A DNA stretch of 64,000 bases from BOKV01 sp041397525 (lineage in GTDB: Bacteria; Pseudomonadota; Alphaproteobacteria; Rhizobiales; Rhizobiaceae): NCBI GenBank assembly GCA_041397525.1, contig JAWKWL010000005.1, forward strand, positions 331,903 to 395,902, in the 5' to 3' direction. The first letter of the stretch is position 1, and every line of letters starts with the position of its first letter. The notes under the pieces are model-generated. The model was not told the DNA's origin and made no database searches. It was given only the letters and a program-made list of their open reading frames with translations. A program made the translations under genes and the position numbers. Positions 42,706 through 51,217 of the stretch are shown in pieces.

Positions 42706-43832
42706 ATCCTGATTGATGAAAAGAACAGCGCGAACAAACCGTCCAGCACGATGATCATGAAGATCGACTTGACGACGGATTGCGTGGTGTGGGTGCCAAG
42801 TGACGTGGTGCTGCCCAGAACCCGCAGCCCCTCGACACAGGCAATCAGCCCGATCACCAGCCCCATGAACGGAGCCTTGATCATGCCGACGAGGAAATGG
42901 TCGAGCGTGATCGCTTCGTGCAGCCGGTCGAGAAAGAGCGTGGGTGCCATCCCGGCATAGGTCAATGCAACAAGGCCTGCTCCGGCCAGTGCCGCCATGG
43001 AACCAAGGAAAGTCAGCGCGGGGAGGGCCAGCACCAGCACCAGCACTCGCGGCAGGATCAGCACTTCCACCGGATCAAAGCCCATGGTTTTCAGCGCATC
43101 GATTTCCTCACGCATCTTCATGGAGCCGAGTTCCGCCGTATAGGAACTGCCCGAGCGTCCCGCGACAACGATGGCTGTCAGCAGCAATCCCATCTCGCGC
43201 ATGATGAGAAAGCCGATCATGTCGACAATGTAGAGATCAGCGCCAAAGCGGCGGAAATGGAAAAAGCCCTGCTGCGCAATGATCACCCCGATGATGAAAG
43301 TCACCAGCAGGACAATCGGCAGCGCTTTCCAGCCAACACGGTCAAACTGGTAGACCGTGGAGGTCATGCGGTAGCGCGCCGGGTTTGTGATCGAGCGCCA
43401 CAATGCCGAAAGAACTGCCCCGAGCAGAACGAAATAAGACAGCCAGTCGCGCCAGCTTTCCGGCTCGAAATCATAGGCCTGTTCTCCACGATATGTGGTC
43501 TTTCTTGGCCCCTCTTGTCCGTCGTCACGGGCTGTGGCTGATATTTCGGCCATGAGCGGACGGTTGCGTTCGCTCAGGCCGCGCATGCTGGTTTCAATGC
43601 CGGATTTCTCGAATTGGCGCCGCGCCCGCTCGAAAAGCCACGCGCCATAGGTATCGAGCTCGTCAATTCCTGAAAGTTCGAACGTGACAGCCTTCACCGC
43701 TCCGGCATTCGCAACAATGCCGTCAGCCAGACCCTCCAGCCGCGCGGCATGCGATGCGGTCCATGCGCCGGTAAGGGCAATGCTGGCTCCGCTTTTGCCG
43801 CTGGAAAGGATTAGGTCCGGCCGCCCGGTCAT
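42702..43832 (-). CDS. mlaE: STAS-MlaE permease fusion of the Mla transporter
   Basis: 376 residues. The first ~100 form a STAS/MlaB-like domain (T-F-E-L-S-G-I-D-E-L-D-T). The rest is an MlaE permease with about five or six membrane segments and the motifs G-F-F-H-F-R-R-F-G-A, E-L-G-S-M-K-M-R-E-E-I-D-A-L and G-L-I-A-C-V-E-G. In E. coli MlaB and MlaE are separate; the fusion is usual in alphaproteobacteria. First gene of the cluster mlaE-mlaF-mlaD. Confidence 0.92.
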   Translation of the reverse strand: MTGRPDLILSSGKSGASIALTGAWTASHAARLEGLADGIVANAGAVKAVTFELSGIDELDTYGAWLFERARRQFEKSGIETSMRGLSERNRPLMAEISATARDDGQEGPRKTTYRGEQAYDFEPESWRDWLSYFVLLGAVLSALWRSITNPARYRMTSTVYQFDRVGWKALPIVLLVTFIIGVIIAQQGFFHFRRFGADLYIVDMIGFLIMREMGLLLTAIVVAGRSGSSYTAELGSMKMREEIDALKTMGFDPVEVLILPRVLVLVLALPALTFLGSMAALAGAGLVALTYAGMAPTLFLDRLHEAITLDHFLVGMIKAPFMGLVIGLIACVEGLRVLGSTTSLGTHTTQSVVKSIFMIIVLDGLFALFFSSIRM

Positions 43833-43842
43833 GGTTTCTGGC

Positions 43843-44391
43843 TCACTGCCTCTTCATCGCAATTGTCAGATCCTTCAGCGGAATGCCCTTGGTGGAAATT
43901 ACAACCTGCTGTCGGCTTTTGTTGTAGTTGACGGTCATCGTGCCAAGCACATAGCCGCCGATATAAAAACGGATCCGGTTCTCGGTCGCCTTGCCCGAAA
44001 CCGAGCCGATTGCCTTGTAGGTCTTTTCCTCCCAGGTGCCGAGCAGATTGCCGCCATTGGCCGAGAGCCTGGCGCTCAGCGTGATCTCGCTGATGCTGCT
44101 CTTGCAGGCAATGACCAGCCCCAGTTGCGAGGCTGAGCCGGTATATTGCGAACTGCAGGCAATGCGTTGCTTTGTGCCGTCGGTGAAGGACATGGTGCCC
44201 GAGCCGCGCCACTTGCCGCGAATGGTCTCGAACGGGTCATCACCCGCGGCGGATGCCGGGACAACCGACATGCATAGCCCAGGGACAGCAATCGCAATTG
44301 CCACAACCAGGCGAAGGCCTCGCAATGACGTGAACATTCCCGCAACCGCGAATGTCCTGCTGATGCGGGTTGGAATTGCGAATCTGCGCAT
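43843..44391 (-). CDS. Exported protein, unknown function
   Basis: 182 residues, with a long signal-like N-terminus (M-R-R-F ... V-V-P-A-S-A-A, cleavage near 48). The mature part contains I-R-G-K-W-R-G-S-G-T-M-S-F, two cysteines (I-A-C-S-S-Q, V-I-A-C-K-S) and beta-rich segments ending with a K-D-L-T-I-A-M-K-R-Q tail. Similar proteins occur as hypothetical proteins in rhizobia. ATG 44391 follows GAGG; upstream codons are open to 44460. It is 10 bp upstream of mlaE on the same strand and may share its transcript. Confidence 0.7.
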   Translation of the reverse strand: MRRFAIPTRISRTFAVAGMFTSLRGLRLVVAIAIAVPGLCMSVVPASAAGDDPFETIRGKWRGSGTMSFTDGTKQRIACSSQYTGSASQLGLVIACKSSISEITLSARLSANGGNLLGTWEEKTYKAIGSVSGKATENRIRFYIGGYVLGTMTVNYNKSRQQVVISTKGIPLKDLTIAMKRQ

Positions 44392-44769
44392 GCGGCACCT
44401 CTTCGGTCTGATGACGAATGATTTGCTTGGCACCGACACTATGGCATTGACCGACATCAATCAAAAGTGTTGTGGAAATGATTGTGGATTTTTTGGTTGT
44501 GTTTCAAAGCGGCTGAACTTCATCACCAAACCGGCGTAATCCTCGGCCTGTGTGCTGAGGTTCCACAGCGCCAGCTTATAGGCTGTGTTCGAGCAAGTAA
44601 AAATGTCGCTTAATTCAGCCTCCCTAGACCCCCTCCGGCAACCAGGCCGCGGGTGACGACCGGAATGTTTCTGATTTAGGAAGTTTCCGACAATGGTTAT
44701 ATTGTTTGAAAAATTATTGGAAGAACTAATTCCCATTCAAAAAATTGAAAATTTTTATCAGATAATAGA
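44392..44769. other. Intergenic region becoming AT-rich; no gene seen
   Basis: A 91-codon minus frame (44461-44736) is open but has no family resemblance and an odd composition. AT content rises sharply from about 44680 to 45600, marking a compositional boundary near the membrane protein gene. Confidence 0.4.
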
Positions 44770-45570
44770 TTACCTCTTATATCTCGTGTCTTGGTATCCA
44801 GCTAATTCCACTTTTTTGAAAGGCTTTGAACCAAAAATACCCTCACTCAGCCTCGCGTAATATCCAAAAATAAAACTTTGCTGGTATTTTTCACCAAAAA
44901 CGTCATCCCATGAAATAACGCAATCAATATCAATTATTCCAGTTTTCTTGGATAAAAAATTAAATGAATTGTGGTTTTTATCAATTATAAATAGCGATAT
45001 TCCTGTAGAATTAGATGATATTGACGACACATTTACTGTGCCTACATCTATCCACTTATCTTTATATTTAGAATTCCTGTCACCAATTCTCAAACTCGTT
45101 GTAATTTCCGTTGCTGGACTGTTTCCAGTGTTCCTTATTTCGATAACAAATTGAATGTTTTCCTTTCGTATAGCGTAGGAAGCTTTATCAGAGAACAAAT
45201 ACGCCCGTGTTTGAGCTTGTCCAATTCGCCTTGTTTCCGAAACACCTTCCCTGGTAGCGTCAAGAGTCTTCTTAACCAGCACGACAGCGACTGCACTGAG
45301 GACTGTAGCGGCTATTCCAAAAACAGCCATAATCCATTGCGCCAATGAATCTTCCGAGTATAGCCAACCGGGAATTAGGCCGATCCAGAAATGGTCACCG
45401 GCTTTGCCCGCCTGCTGTTCAGCCACCAGTGCCTGTAGCTGACTGATGTAGCTGGTACCGTTGGGCGGATATGTAAACCAAGGTGATGCCCAAACTAACA
45501 ATGCCAACGATATCGCAACGCCTGCGACCAGCCCCAATCCGAACATGGCACCTTTGTCAATTTTCGACAT
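44770..45570 (-). CDS. AT-rich membrane protein, probably acquired
   Basis: 266 residues with two membrane segments (about 8-30 and 78-100) around a short loop. A K-K-T-L-D-A-T-R-E-G-V-S-E-T-R-R-I-G-Q-A stretch follows, which I have seen in other hypothetical alphaproteobacterial proteins. The C-terminal ~150 residues are beta-rich, Ser/Asn/Lys-rich and cytoplasmic or periplasmic. The gene is clearly more AT-rich than its neighbours, which suggests horizontal transfer. Function unknown. Confidence 0.7.
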   Translation of the reverse strand: MSKIDKGAMFGLGLVAGVAISLALLVWASPWFTYPPNGTSYISQLQALVAEQQAGKAGDHFWIGLIPGWLYSEDSLAQWIMAVFGIAATVLSAVAVVLVKKTLDATREGVSETRRIGQAQTRAYLFSDKASYAIRKENIQFVIEIRNTGNSPATEITTSLRIGDRNSKYKDKWIDVGTVNVSSISSNSTGISLFIIDKNHNSFNFLSKKTGIIDIDCVISWDDVFGEKYQQSFIFGYYARLSEGIFGSKPFKKVELAGYQDTRYKR

Positions 45571-45574
45571 GAGT

Positions 45575-45606
45575 ACAATTTATCCATGGCTGCAATTATA
45601 AATTGT
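45575..45606. promoter_or_regulatory. Inverted repeat upstream of the AT-rich gene
   Basis: ACAATTTAT (45575-45583) and ATAAATTGT (45598-45606) are complementary, five bases from the start at 45570. On the minus strand they could form a leader hairpin, or an operator between this gene and thrS. Confidence 0.4.
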
Positions 45607-45725
45607 TTATTCGATATGCAACTTCCGAGATGGTCAACCCCCCCTTTACCTCGCAGCGCTTACCCACTATATCGCGGCCATCCGATCAACCACCCGCGCT
45701 CGTTTGCGGGACTGGATAGGAGCAA

Positions 45726-47714
45726 ATGCCCATGTCCTCCATCTCCCTCACATTCCCCGATGGTTCCGTTCGCCAATATGCGTCAGGCATGACCGGCGGC
45801 GAGATTGCCGAATCAATCGCGAAATCACTGGCCAAGAAGTCAGTCGCCTATGCCCTCGACGGCGAACTGCGCGACCTGGCCGAGCCCGTCACCAGCGATG
45901 GACGTCTGGAGCTTGTTACCCGCGATGATCCGCGTGCGCTGGAACTGATCCGGCACGACTGCGCCCATGTGCTCGCCGAAGCAGTGCAGGAACTGTGGCC
46001 CGGCACGCAGGTCACCATTGGCCCGGTCATTGAGAACGGCTTCTATTACGACTTTGCCCGCAATGAGCCGTTCACGCCGGAAGACCTTCCCGTCATCGAA
46101 AAGAAGATGAAGGAGATCATTGGGCGCAACAAGCCGTTCACAAAGGAAGTGTGGAGCCGCTCCGAGGCCAAGGCCTTCTTTGCCGCCAGGGGCGAGAATT
46201 ACAAGGTCGAACTGGTCGATGCCATCCCCGAGGACCAGACCCTCAAGATTTACAGGCAGGGTGAATGGACCGACCTGTGCCGTGGTCCGCATATGCGCTC
46301 CACCGGCGACATTGGCACGGCCTTCAAGCTGATGCATGTGGCCGGTGCCTATTGGCGCGGTGACAGCAACAACGCCATGCTGACTCGCATTTACGGCACC
46401 GCCTGGAAGAGCCAGGACGAACTCGACGCCTATCTCCACATGCGCGAGGAAGCCGAAAAGCGCGATCACCGCAAGCTTGGTCGCGAGATGGACCTGTTCC
46501 ATTTTCAGGAAGAGGGGCCCGGCGTCGTATTCTGGCATTCGCGCGGCTGGCGTGCGTTCCAGAACCTTGTTTCCTACATGCGCCGTCGACTCGATGGCAC
46601 ATATGAGGAAGTCAACGCGCCGCAAATCCTCGACAAGAGCCTTTGGGAAACTTCAGGTCACTGGGGTTGGTACCAGGAAAACATGTTTGCTGTGAAATCG
46701 GCGCATGCCTTCACCCATCCCGATGACGAGGAGGCCGATCACCGCGTATTCGCCATCAAGCCGATGAACTGCCCCGGCCATGTGCAGATTTTCAAGCACG
46801 GCCTGAAAAGCTATCGCGACCTGCCGGTGCGCCTTGCCGAATTCGGCAATGTTCACCGCTATGAGCCGTCCGGCGCTCTGCACGGGCTGATGCGCGTGCG
46901 CGGCTTCACGCAGGACGATGCGCACGTGTTCTGCACCGAGGAGCAGATGGCATCGGAATGCATGCGCATCAATGATCTGATCCTGTCGGTCTATCGCGAC
47001 TTTGGCTTCGAGGAAATCACGGTTCTGCTTTCGACGCGGCCTGAAAAACGTGTCGGCTCCGATGCTTCCTGGGATCATGCCGAGGAAGTGATGATGGATG
47101 TCCTCAAGCAGATCGGGGAGCAGTCCGGCGGCAAGATCAAGACCGGCATCAATCCGGGCGAGGGGGCTTTTTACGGTCCCAAGTTCGAATATCAGCTCAA
47201 GGATGCCATCGGCCGCACCTGGCAGTGCGGCACCACACAGGTCGACTTCAACCTGCCGGAACGGTTTGGCGCATTCTACATCGACAGCAATTCCGAGAAG
47301 AAACAGCCGGTCATGATCCACCGCGCGATCTGCGGCTCGATGGAGCGCTTCCTCGGGATTTTGATCGAGAACTTTGCCGGCCATTTCCCGCTCTGGATGG
47401 CACCTTCGCAGGTGGTAGTGGCAACCATTACCTCCGAGGCCGAGCCCTATGCGGATGAGGTGGTCGCCAGGCTGCGTCGTGCCGGTCTTCAGGCCGTTGC
47501 CGACAAGCGCAACGAGAAGATCAACTACAAGGTGCGCGAGCATTCGCTGGCCAAGGTGCCTGTGATTCTGGTGGCAGGGCATCGCGAGTCGGCAGAAGGA
47601 ACGGTTTCCATGCGTCGTCTTGGATCGCCCAACCAGACTTCGATGACGCTGGATGAGGCAATTGCTGCCCTTGCCGCGGAAGCCACGCCGCCGGACGTGA
47701 AAAGGCTCGCCTGA
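45726..47714 (+). CDS. thrS: Threonyl-tRNA synthetase
   Basis: Charges tRNA-Thr. 662 residues: N-terminal TGS domain (about 1-65), the second editing-type domain (HxxxH in R-H-D-C-A-H), class II catalytic core with zinc ligand Cys349 in M-N-C-P-G-H, and a C-terminal anticodon-binding domain (about 560-655). Full length for the family. ATG 45726 and 45732 are both possible, with AGGAG just upstream. No T-box is seen; CCCGC/GCGGG pairing occurs in the leader. Confidence 0.97.
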   Translation: MPMSSISLTFPDGSVRQYASGMTGGEIAESIAKSLAKKSVAYALDGELRDLAEPVTSDGRLELVTRDDPRALELIRHDCAHVLAEAVQELWPGTQVTIGPVIENGFYYDFARNEPFTPEDLPVIEKKMKEIIGRNKPFTKEVWSRSEAKAFFAARGENYKVELVDAIPEDQTLKIYRQGEWTDLCRGPHMRSTGDIGTAFKLMHVAGAYWRGDSNNAMLTRIYGTAWKSQDELDAYLHMREEAEKRDHRKLGREMDLFHFQEEGPGVVFWHSRGWRAFQNLVSYMRRRLDGTYEEVNAPQILDKSLWETSGHWGWYQENMFAVKSAHAFTHPDDEEADHRVFAIKPMNCPGHVQIFKHGLKSYRDLPVRLAEFGNVHRYEPSGALHGLMRVRGFTQDDAHVFCTEEQMASECMRINDLILSVYRDFGFEEITVLLSTRPEKRVGSDASWDHAEEVMMDVLKQIGEQSGGKIKTGINPGEGAFYGPKFEYQLKDAIGRTWQCGTTQVDFNLPERFGAFYIDSNSEKKQPVMIHRAICGSMERFLGILIENFAGHFPLWMAPSQVVVATITSEAEPYADEVVARLRRAGLQAVADKRNEKINYKVREHSLAKVPVILVAGHRESAEGTVSMRRLGSPNQTSMTLDEAIAALAAEATPPDVKRLA

Positions 47715-47737
47715 CCCGGGTCTGGGTGCATGAAAAT

Positions 47738-47765
47738 CCCGGTCCCTCCACCCGGCGGGGCCGGG
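47738..47765 (+). terminator. GC-rich hairpin after thrS
   Basis: CCCGGTCCC (47738-47746) pairs with GGGGCCGGG (47757-47765) with one T-G pair. No T-run follows, so termination is uncertain; it may only block 3' decay. Confidence 0.45.
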
Positions 47766-47895
47766 ACTGTGTCAGGAATTGCATAGACCTGAAACAGGAA
47801 TGGGCCTGAAACAGTCATGGGATTGCCATGAAAATTCTGGTATTGAAACTTCTCCCAAGTTGCACGGACTTTGACCTTCAGGGACAATATCGAAG

Positions 47896-48774
47896 ATGCT
47901 GAGAAAGAAGCCGGTACGTTTTCCAGAGCTTTCCTACGCCAATCCTGCTGATCCCAAATTCAAGCAATGGGTGATCCGCAGGGTCGAGAAACTCTCAGGG
48001 CGCGACTATTTCGCAGATCTTTATGACATTTGGCGCTCACAGATCGTCGGCCATTCCAGCCGCGTGATGGGTGACATGCTGCAACTGATCGGCATCGGCC
48101 TCAATGTGCGTGGCGAGCAATGGCCACCGAGCAATCTGCCCGACACCCCGCTCGTGTTGATAGCCAATCACCCGTTTGGCATCGGCGACGGAATTGCAAT
48201 TCTTTCACTGGCCGAGCAGCTTGGCCGGCCATTCCGGGTCATGATCAACAAGGACCTGCTCAAGGTGCCGGAAATCCGCCCCTATTCGTTGCCGATCAAT
48301 TTTGACGAGACGCGCGAAGCGATGCAGATGAACCTCGAGACACGCAAGGAAGCGGTCCGCCTGCTCAAGGAGGGGGTCACCATTGTCGTGTTCCCGGCGG
48401 GAGGCGTCGCCACCGCACGCAAGGGCATTGGCCGCGCGGAGGATCTTCCGTGGAAACTGTTTCCGGCAAGGATGATCCAGGCAGCAGGTGCGTCGGTTGT
48501 TCCGGTCTATTTCGAAGGCCAGAACGGACGCCTGTTCCACCTCGCCAGCAAGGTCTCGCTGACCATGCGCCTGTCATTGCTGATCCGCGAATTTCGTCGT
48601 CTGGCCGGCAAGTCGATTACCGCGCATGTCGGGCCGCTGATCCCGGCCGAGGTGCTTTCGGCGATTCGCGACCGCAATGAACTCACGCAATATCTCTTCG
48701 AGTCAGTGTTTTCGATGCAGGCCGATGCCAAGCAGATGGCGGGAACCTATGCGCGGCCCAAAATCGCGGCCTGA
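47896..48774 (+). CDS. Lysophospholipid acyltransferase-family protein
   Basis: 292 residues. The acyltransferase motif is A-N-H-P-F-G-I-G-D-G, and the second block is V-V-F-P-A-G-G-V-A-T. The spacing resembles COG3176-type (hemolysin-like) acyltransferases, not PlsC proper. It probably transfers an acyl chain to a phospholipid or ornithine lipid at the inner membrane face. The gene is 181 bp after thrS and may be separate. Confidence 0.85.
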   Translation: MLRKKPVRFPELSYANPADPKFKQWVIRRVEKLSGRDYFADLYDIWRSQIVGHSSRVMGDMLQLIGIGLNVRGEQWPPSNLPDTPLVLIANHPFGIGDGIAILSLAEQLGRPFRVMINKDLLKVPEIRPYSLPINFDETREAMQMNLETRKEAVRLLKEGVTIVVFPAGGVATARKGIGRAEDLPWKLFPARMIQAAGASVVPVYFEGQNGRLFHLASKVSLTMRLSLLIREFRRLAGKSITAHVGPLIPAEVLSAIRDRNELTQYLFESVFSMQADAKQMAGTYARPKIAA

Positions 48775-48797
48775 GCTGGACATTCAGTCATTGAAGC

Positions 48798-49715
48798 CTA
48801 TTCGGCAAGCACTTCGACATCGCGGTTGACGCCCGATTCCACCGTGAATTCCCGCGAGTAGATCTTGTCTGCATTCTTGGCAATCGCTGTGTAGGTACCC
48901 TCGCTCAGAACGAAGGCCGGGAAGGCACTGGTACTTTCAGTGATCACGTCGCCTGATTCGGTCAGGATCGACCATGCCGTGTTCGCGATTGCGTCACTGC
49001 CCGCCACCTTGACCAGTTTGAAGGTCATGCGCGCAGCGCGGTGTACGATCATGGCCTTGGTGACTTTTCCAGCTTCCACCATGAAATCGGCACGCACTTC
49101 CGCGTTCAGCCGTCCATATTGCGAGACCACATGATAGGTGCCTGTATGAATCGGCACGATTTCATTTGGCTTGATGTTGCGCGCCACCAGTTGCCGTTCG
49201 CCACGTTCATCCTGTTCCTTGGAATAAACATCAAAGCGCAGCAGCGGTGCCGGGATGCGTGCCTCGTTCGACGCGATGGCATTTAGCTGCAGTCCGCCGG
49301 CATTGAGTGTGAAAGTTTCCGTTCCCGGTTCAGTTGCCACCGTGATACGGCGCACCGCACCCGCATAGCCATAGGCAGCGTGCACGTAATAATCTCCCGG
49401 CGTGATGTCGAATGCCTTCACGCCCCCGGTTGCCTGCGCCAGCATCGGCAGTTTGCCATCCTCGCCCACCTTGGTGCCGAAGATCCGCCATTCCACCCCG
49501 TCGCTGAGTGCCTCGGCAGTGTCGGTCATCCGCGCTTCCAATGTAACACGGGTAATTGTTCCGTCAGTCCCGCTCTGCGCGAGCGCAACAGTTTGCAGGC
49601 CTGACCCGACAAGGACCAACGCCGCAACCAGCGGCATGACTGCAGCTATGACGGGAACAATAATGCGGCAGCGCTTGGCGAATGCGACAACCTTGCGGGA
49701 AATGTACTTGATCAA
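48798..49715 (-). CDS. Exported protein with beta-sandwich repeats, unknown function
   Basis: 305 residues from TTG 49715 (GGAAAG five bases upstream). A long signal (about 18-47) is followed by repeated ~80-residue units with P-G-D-Y-Y-V-H-A-A-Y, H-T-G-T-Y-H-V-V-S-Q-Y-G-R and S-E-G-T-Y-T-A-I-A-K, which look like carboxypeptidase-regulatory-like or Ig-like sandwiches. Function unknown; conserved hypothetical in rhizobia. Convergent with the acyltransferase gene. Confidence 0.75.
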   Translation of the reverse strand: MIKYISRKVVAFAKRCRIIVPVIAAVMPLVAALVLVGSGLQTVALAQSGTDGTITRVTLEARMTDTAEALSDGVEWRIFGTKVGEDGKLPMLAQATGGVKAFDITPGDYYVHAAYGYAGAVRRITVATEPGTETFTLNAGGLQLNAIASNEARIPAPLLRFDVYSKEQDERGERQLVARNIKPNEIVPIHTGTYHVVSQYGRLNAEVRADFMVEAGKVTKAMIVHRAARMTFKLVKVAGSDAIANTAWSILTESGDVITESTSAFPAFVLSEGTYTAIAKNADKIYSREFTVESGVNRDVEVLAE

Positions 49716-49868
49716 CTGGACTTTCCGCTGACTGCATGGCAGGCGAAGACTTGAAGCCTGTTGCTCTGTTCAAGCCTGATTTGGCGGCATTTTCAAGGCT
49801 CATCTTCAACACGCGAAATTCCGGCTCGTCACTGGCCGGGATATCCAGTTCGCACAAGAAACGGAAAC

Positions 49869-50465
49869 ATGACCATGGACGCTGAAAATTCTGCAAACCA
49901 CGCACTGCTCGAATTCCTGCGCCAGCGCCGTTCAGTCCCGGCCAAGACCATGGCAGGGCCTGGACCGGATGAAACTGCAATCGCTGACATGATCACGATT
50001 GCATCGCGCGTGCCTGACCATGGCAAGATCGCACCATGGCGTTTCATCCGCTATTCGCCTGCCGCGGCCACGCGACTGGGCAAGGCGATCGAAGCGCGCG
50101 CCCTTGAGCTCGATCCTGGTCTTGGTGAGGAACAGCGCCGGATCGAGCGCACCCGCCTCAGCCGTGTTCCGGTGGTCATCGGAGTAGCGAGCCGCACAGT
50201 CGACCACCCCAAGGTGCCACGCTGGGAGCAGGAACTTTCCGCCGGGGCTGCCTGCATGAACCTCCTGATCGCCGCCAACGCCCATGGTTTTGATGCGCAA
50301 TGGCTGACTGAGTGGATAGCCTTTGATCCGGTCCTGCATGATCAACTGGGTTTTTCGGCTGGCGAGCGCATTGCCGGCTTCGTCTATATTGGTACCCGTA
50401 CCATGCCCAAGACCGAGCGGGACCGCCCTGTACTCGAAACCGTTTTCTCAACCATGGATGGATAA
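49869..50465 (+). CDS. Nitroreductase-family flavoprotein
   Basis: 198 residues of the YdjA-like small nitroreductases. FMN-binding signature R-R-S-V-P-A-K, R-V-P-D-H-G-K-I-A-P-W-R, and the central G-A-A-C-M-N-L-L motif. It reduces quinones or nitro compounds with NAD(P)H; the substrate is unknown. Two possible ATGs (49869, 49875). The flavin reductase gene begins three bases after its stop, indicating one operon that may pair two flavin enzymes. Confidence 0.88.
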   Translation: MTMDAENSANHALLEFLRQRRSVPAKTMAGPGPDETAIADMITIASRVPDHGKIAPWRFIRYSPAAATRLGKAIEARALELDPGLGEEQRRIERTRLSRVPVVIGVASRTVDHPKVPRWEQELSAGAACMNLLIAANAHGFDAQWLTEWIAFDPVLHDQLGFSAGERIAGFVYIGTRTMPKTERDRPVLETVFSTMDG

Positions 50466-50467
50466 GC

Positions 50468-51076
50468 ATGTTTTACGAAACATCCAGGCGTGATCACGGC
50501 CTGCCGCATGATCCGTTCAAGGCAATCGTGGCGCCTCGTCCCATTGGCTGGATTTCCACGATTTCGCGCGACGGCGTCACCAATCTGGCGCCCTACAGCT
50601 ATTTCAACGCGATTTCATCAAGACCCGATCTCATCCTGTTTTCCTCTGAAGGGGAAAAGGATTCAGTGCGCAACGCGCGTGATACCGGCGAATTTGTCGC
50701 CAGTCATGTCAGCGCCAAATTGGCCGACGCGATGAATTCGAGCTCTATCCCCGCTCCTGAGGGGATCAGCGAATTCGACCATTGCAAGATCGCTACCGCA
50801 CGCTCGAGACTGGTACGACCGCCACGTGTTGCCGCTGCCTGTGCAGCGCTCGAATGCAGGGTGACCGAGATTGTCGAGCCGAAAGACCTGGGCGGCAATT
50901 CAGCTGGGGTTGTTGTTGTCATCGGCCAGGTCGTTGGCGTTTACATCGATGACAGCGTGATCCGCGATGGCCGTTTTGACGTGGCGCTCGCTGAACCGGT
51001 CTCCAGACTGGGCTATCTCGATTTCGACGGTCCGGACGGGCTTTTTTCGTTGGCTCGACCCGACTGGAAAGGCTGA
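50468..51076 (+). CDS. Flavin reductase-family protein
   Basis: 202 residues of the FMN-binding split-barrel (flavin reductase-like) family: F-K-A-I-V-A-P-R-P-I-G-W-I-S-T, N-L-A-P-Y-S-Y-F-N and S-S-I-P-A-P-E-G. It probably binds FMN and may reduce flavin or act on an unknown substrate. Close linkage to the nitroreductase suggests co-expression. ATG 50468. Confidence 0.9.
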   Translation: MFYETSRRDHGLPHDPFKAIVAPRPIGWISTISRDGVTNLAPYSYFNAISSRPDLILFSSEGEKDSVRNARDTGEFVASHVSAKLADAMNSSSIPAPEGISEFDHCKIATARSRLVRPPRVAAACAALECRVTEIVEPKDLGGNSAGVVVVIGQVVGVYIDDSVIRDGRFDVALAEPVSRLGYLDFDGPDGLFSLARPDWKG

Positions 51077-51182
51077 TCCCCGACACCGGAAAACTCCGCC
51101 AGGTTAATTTTCATGGTGAACCGAACGTTAATCCTTTCCGCTGCATAGTCGCTCCAGTCGGAGTTGCCACATCACTGTGGAG

Positions 51183-51198
51183 GAGGGCGCTGGCCCTC
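51183..51198 (+). other. Leader hairpin before the DUF2336 gene
   Basis: GAGGGC-GCTG-GCCCTC is a perfect six-pair stem 20 bases before ATG 51218. Confidence 0.35.
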
Positions 51199-51217
51199 GC
51201 ATTGCAGAGTAGAGTCG

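Noticed and set aside
44461..44736. 91-codon minus frame between the exported protein and the AT-rich gene
   Set aside because: Composition is inconsistent along its length and no family or SD is visible.
45607..45725. T-box or other riboswitch in the thrS leader
   Set aside because: Only a short CCCGC/GCGGG pairing is present; no T-box consensus, and T-boxes are not expected in alphaproteobacterial thrS.
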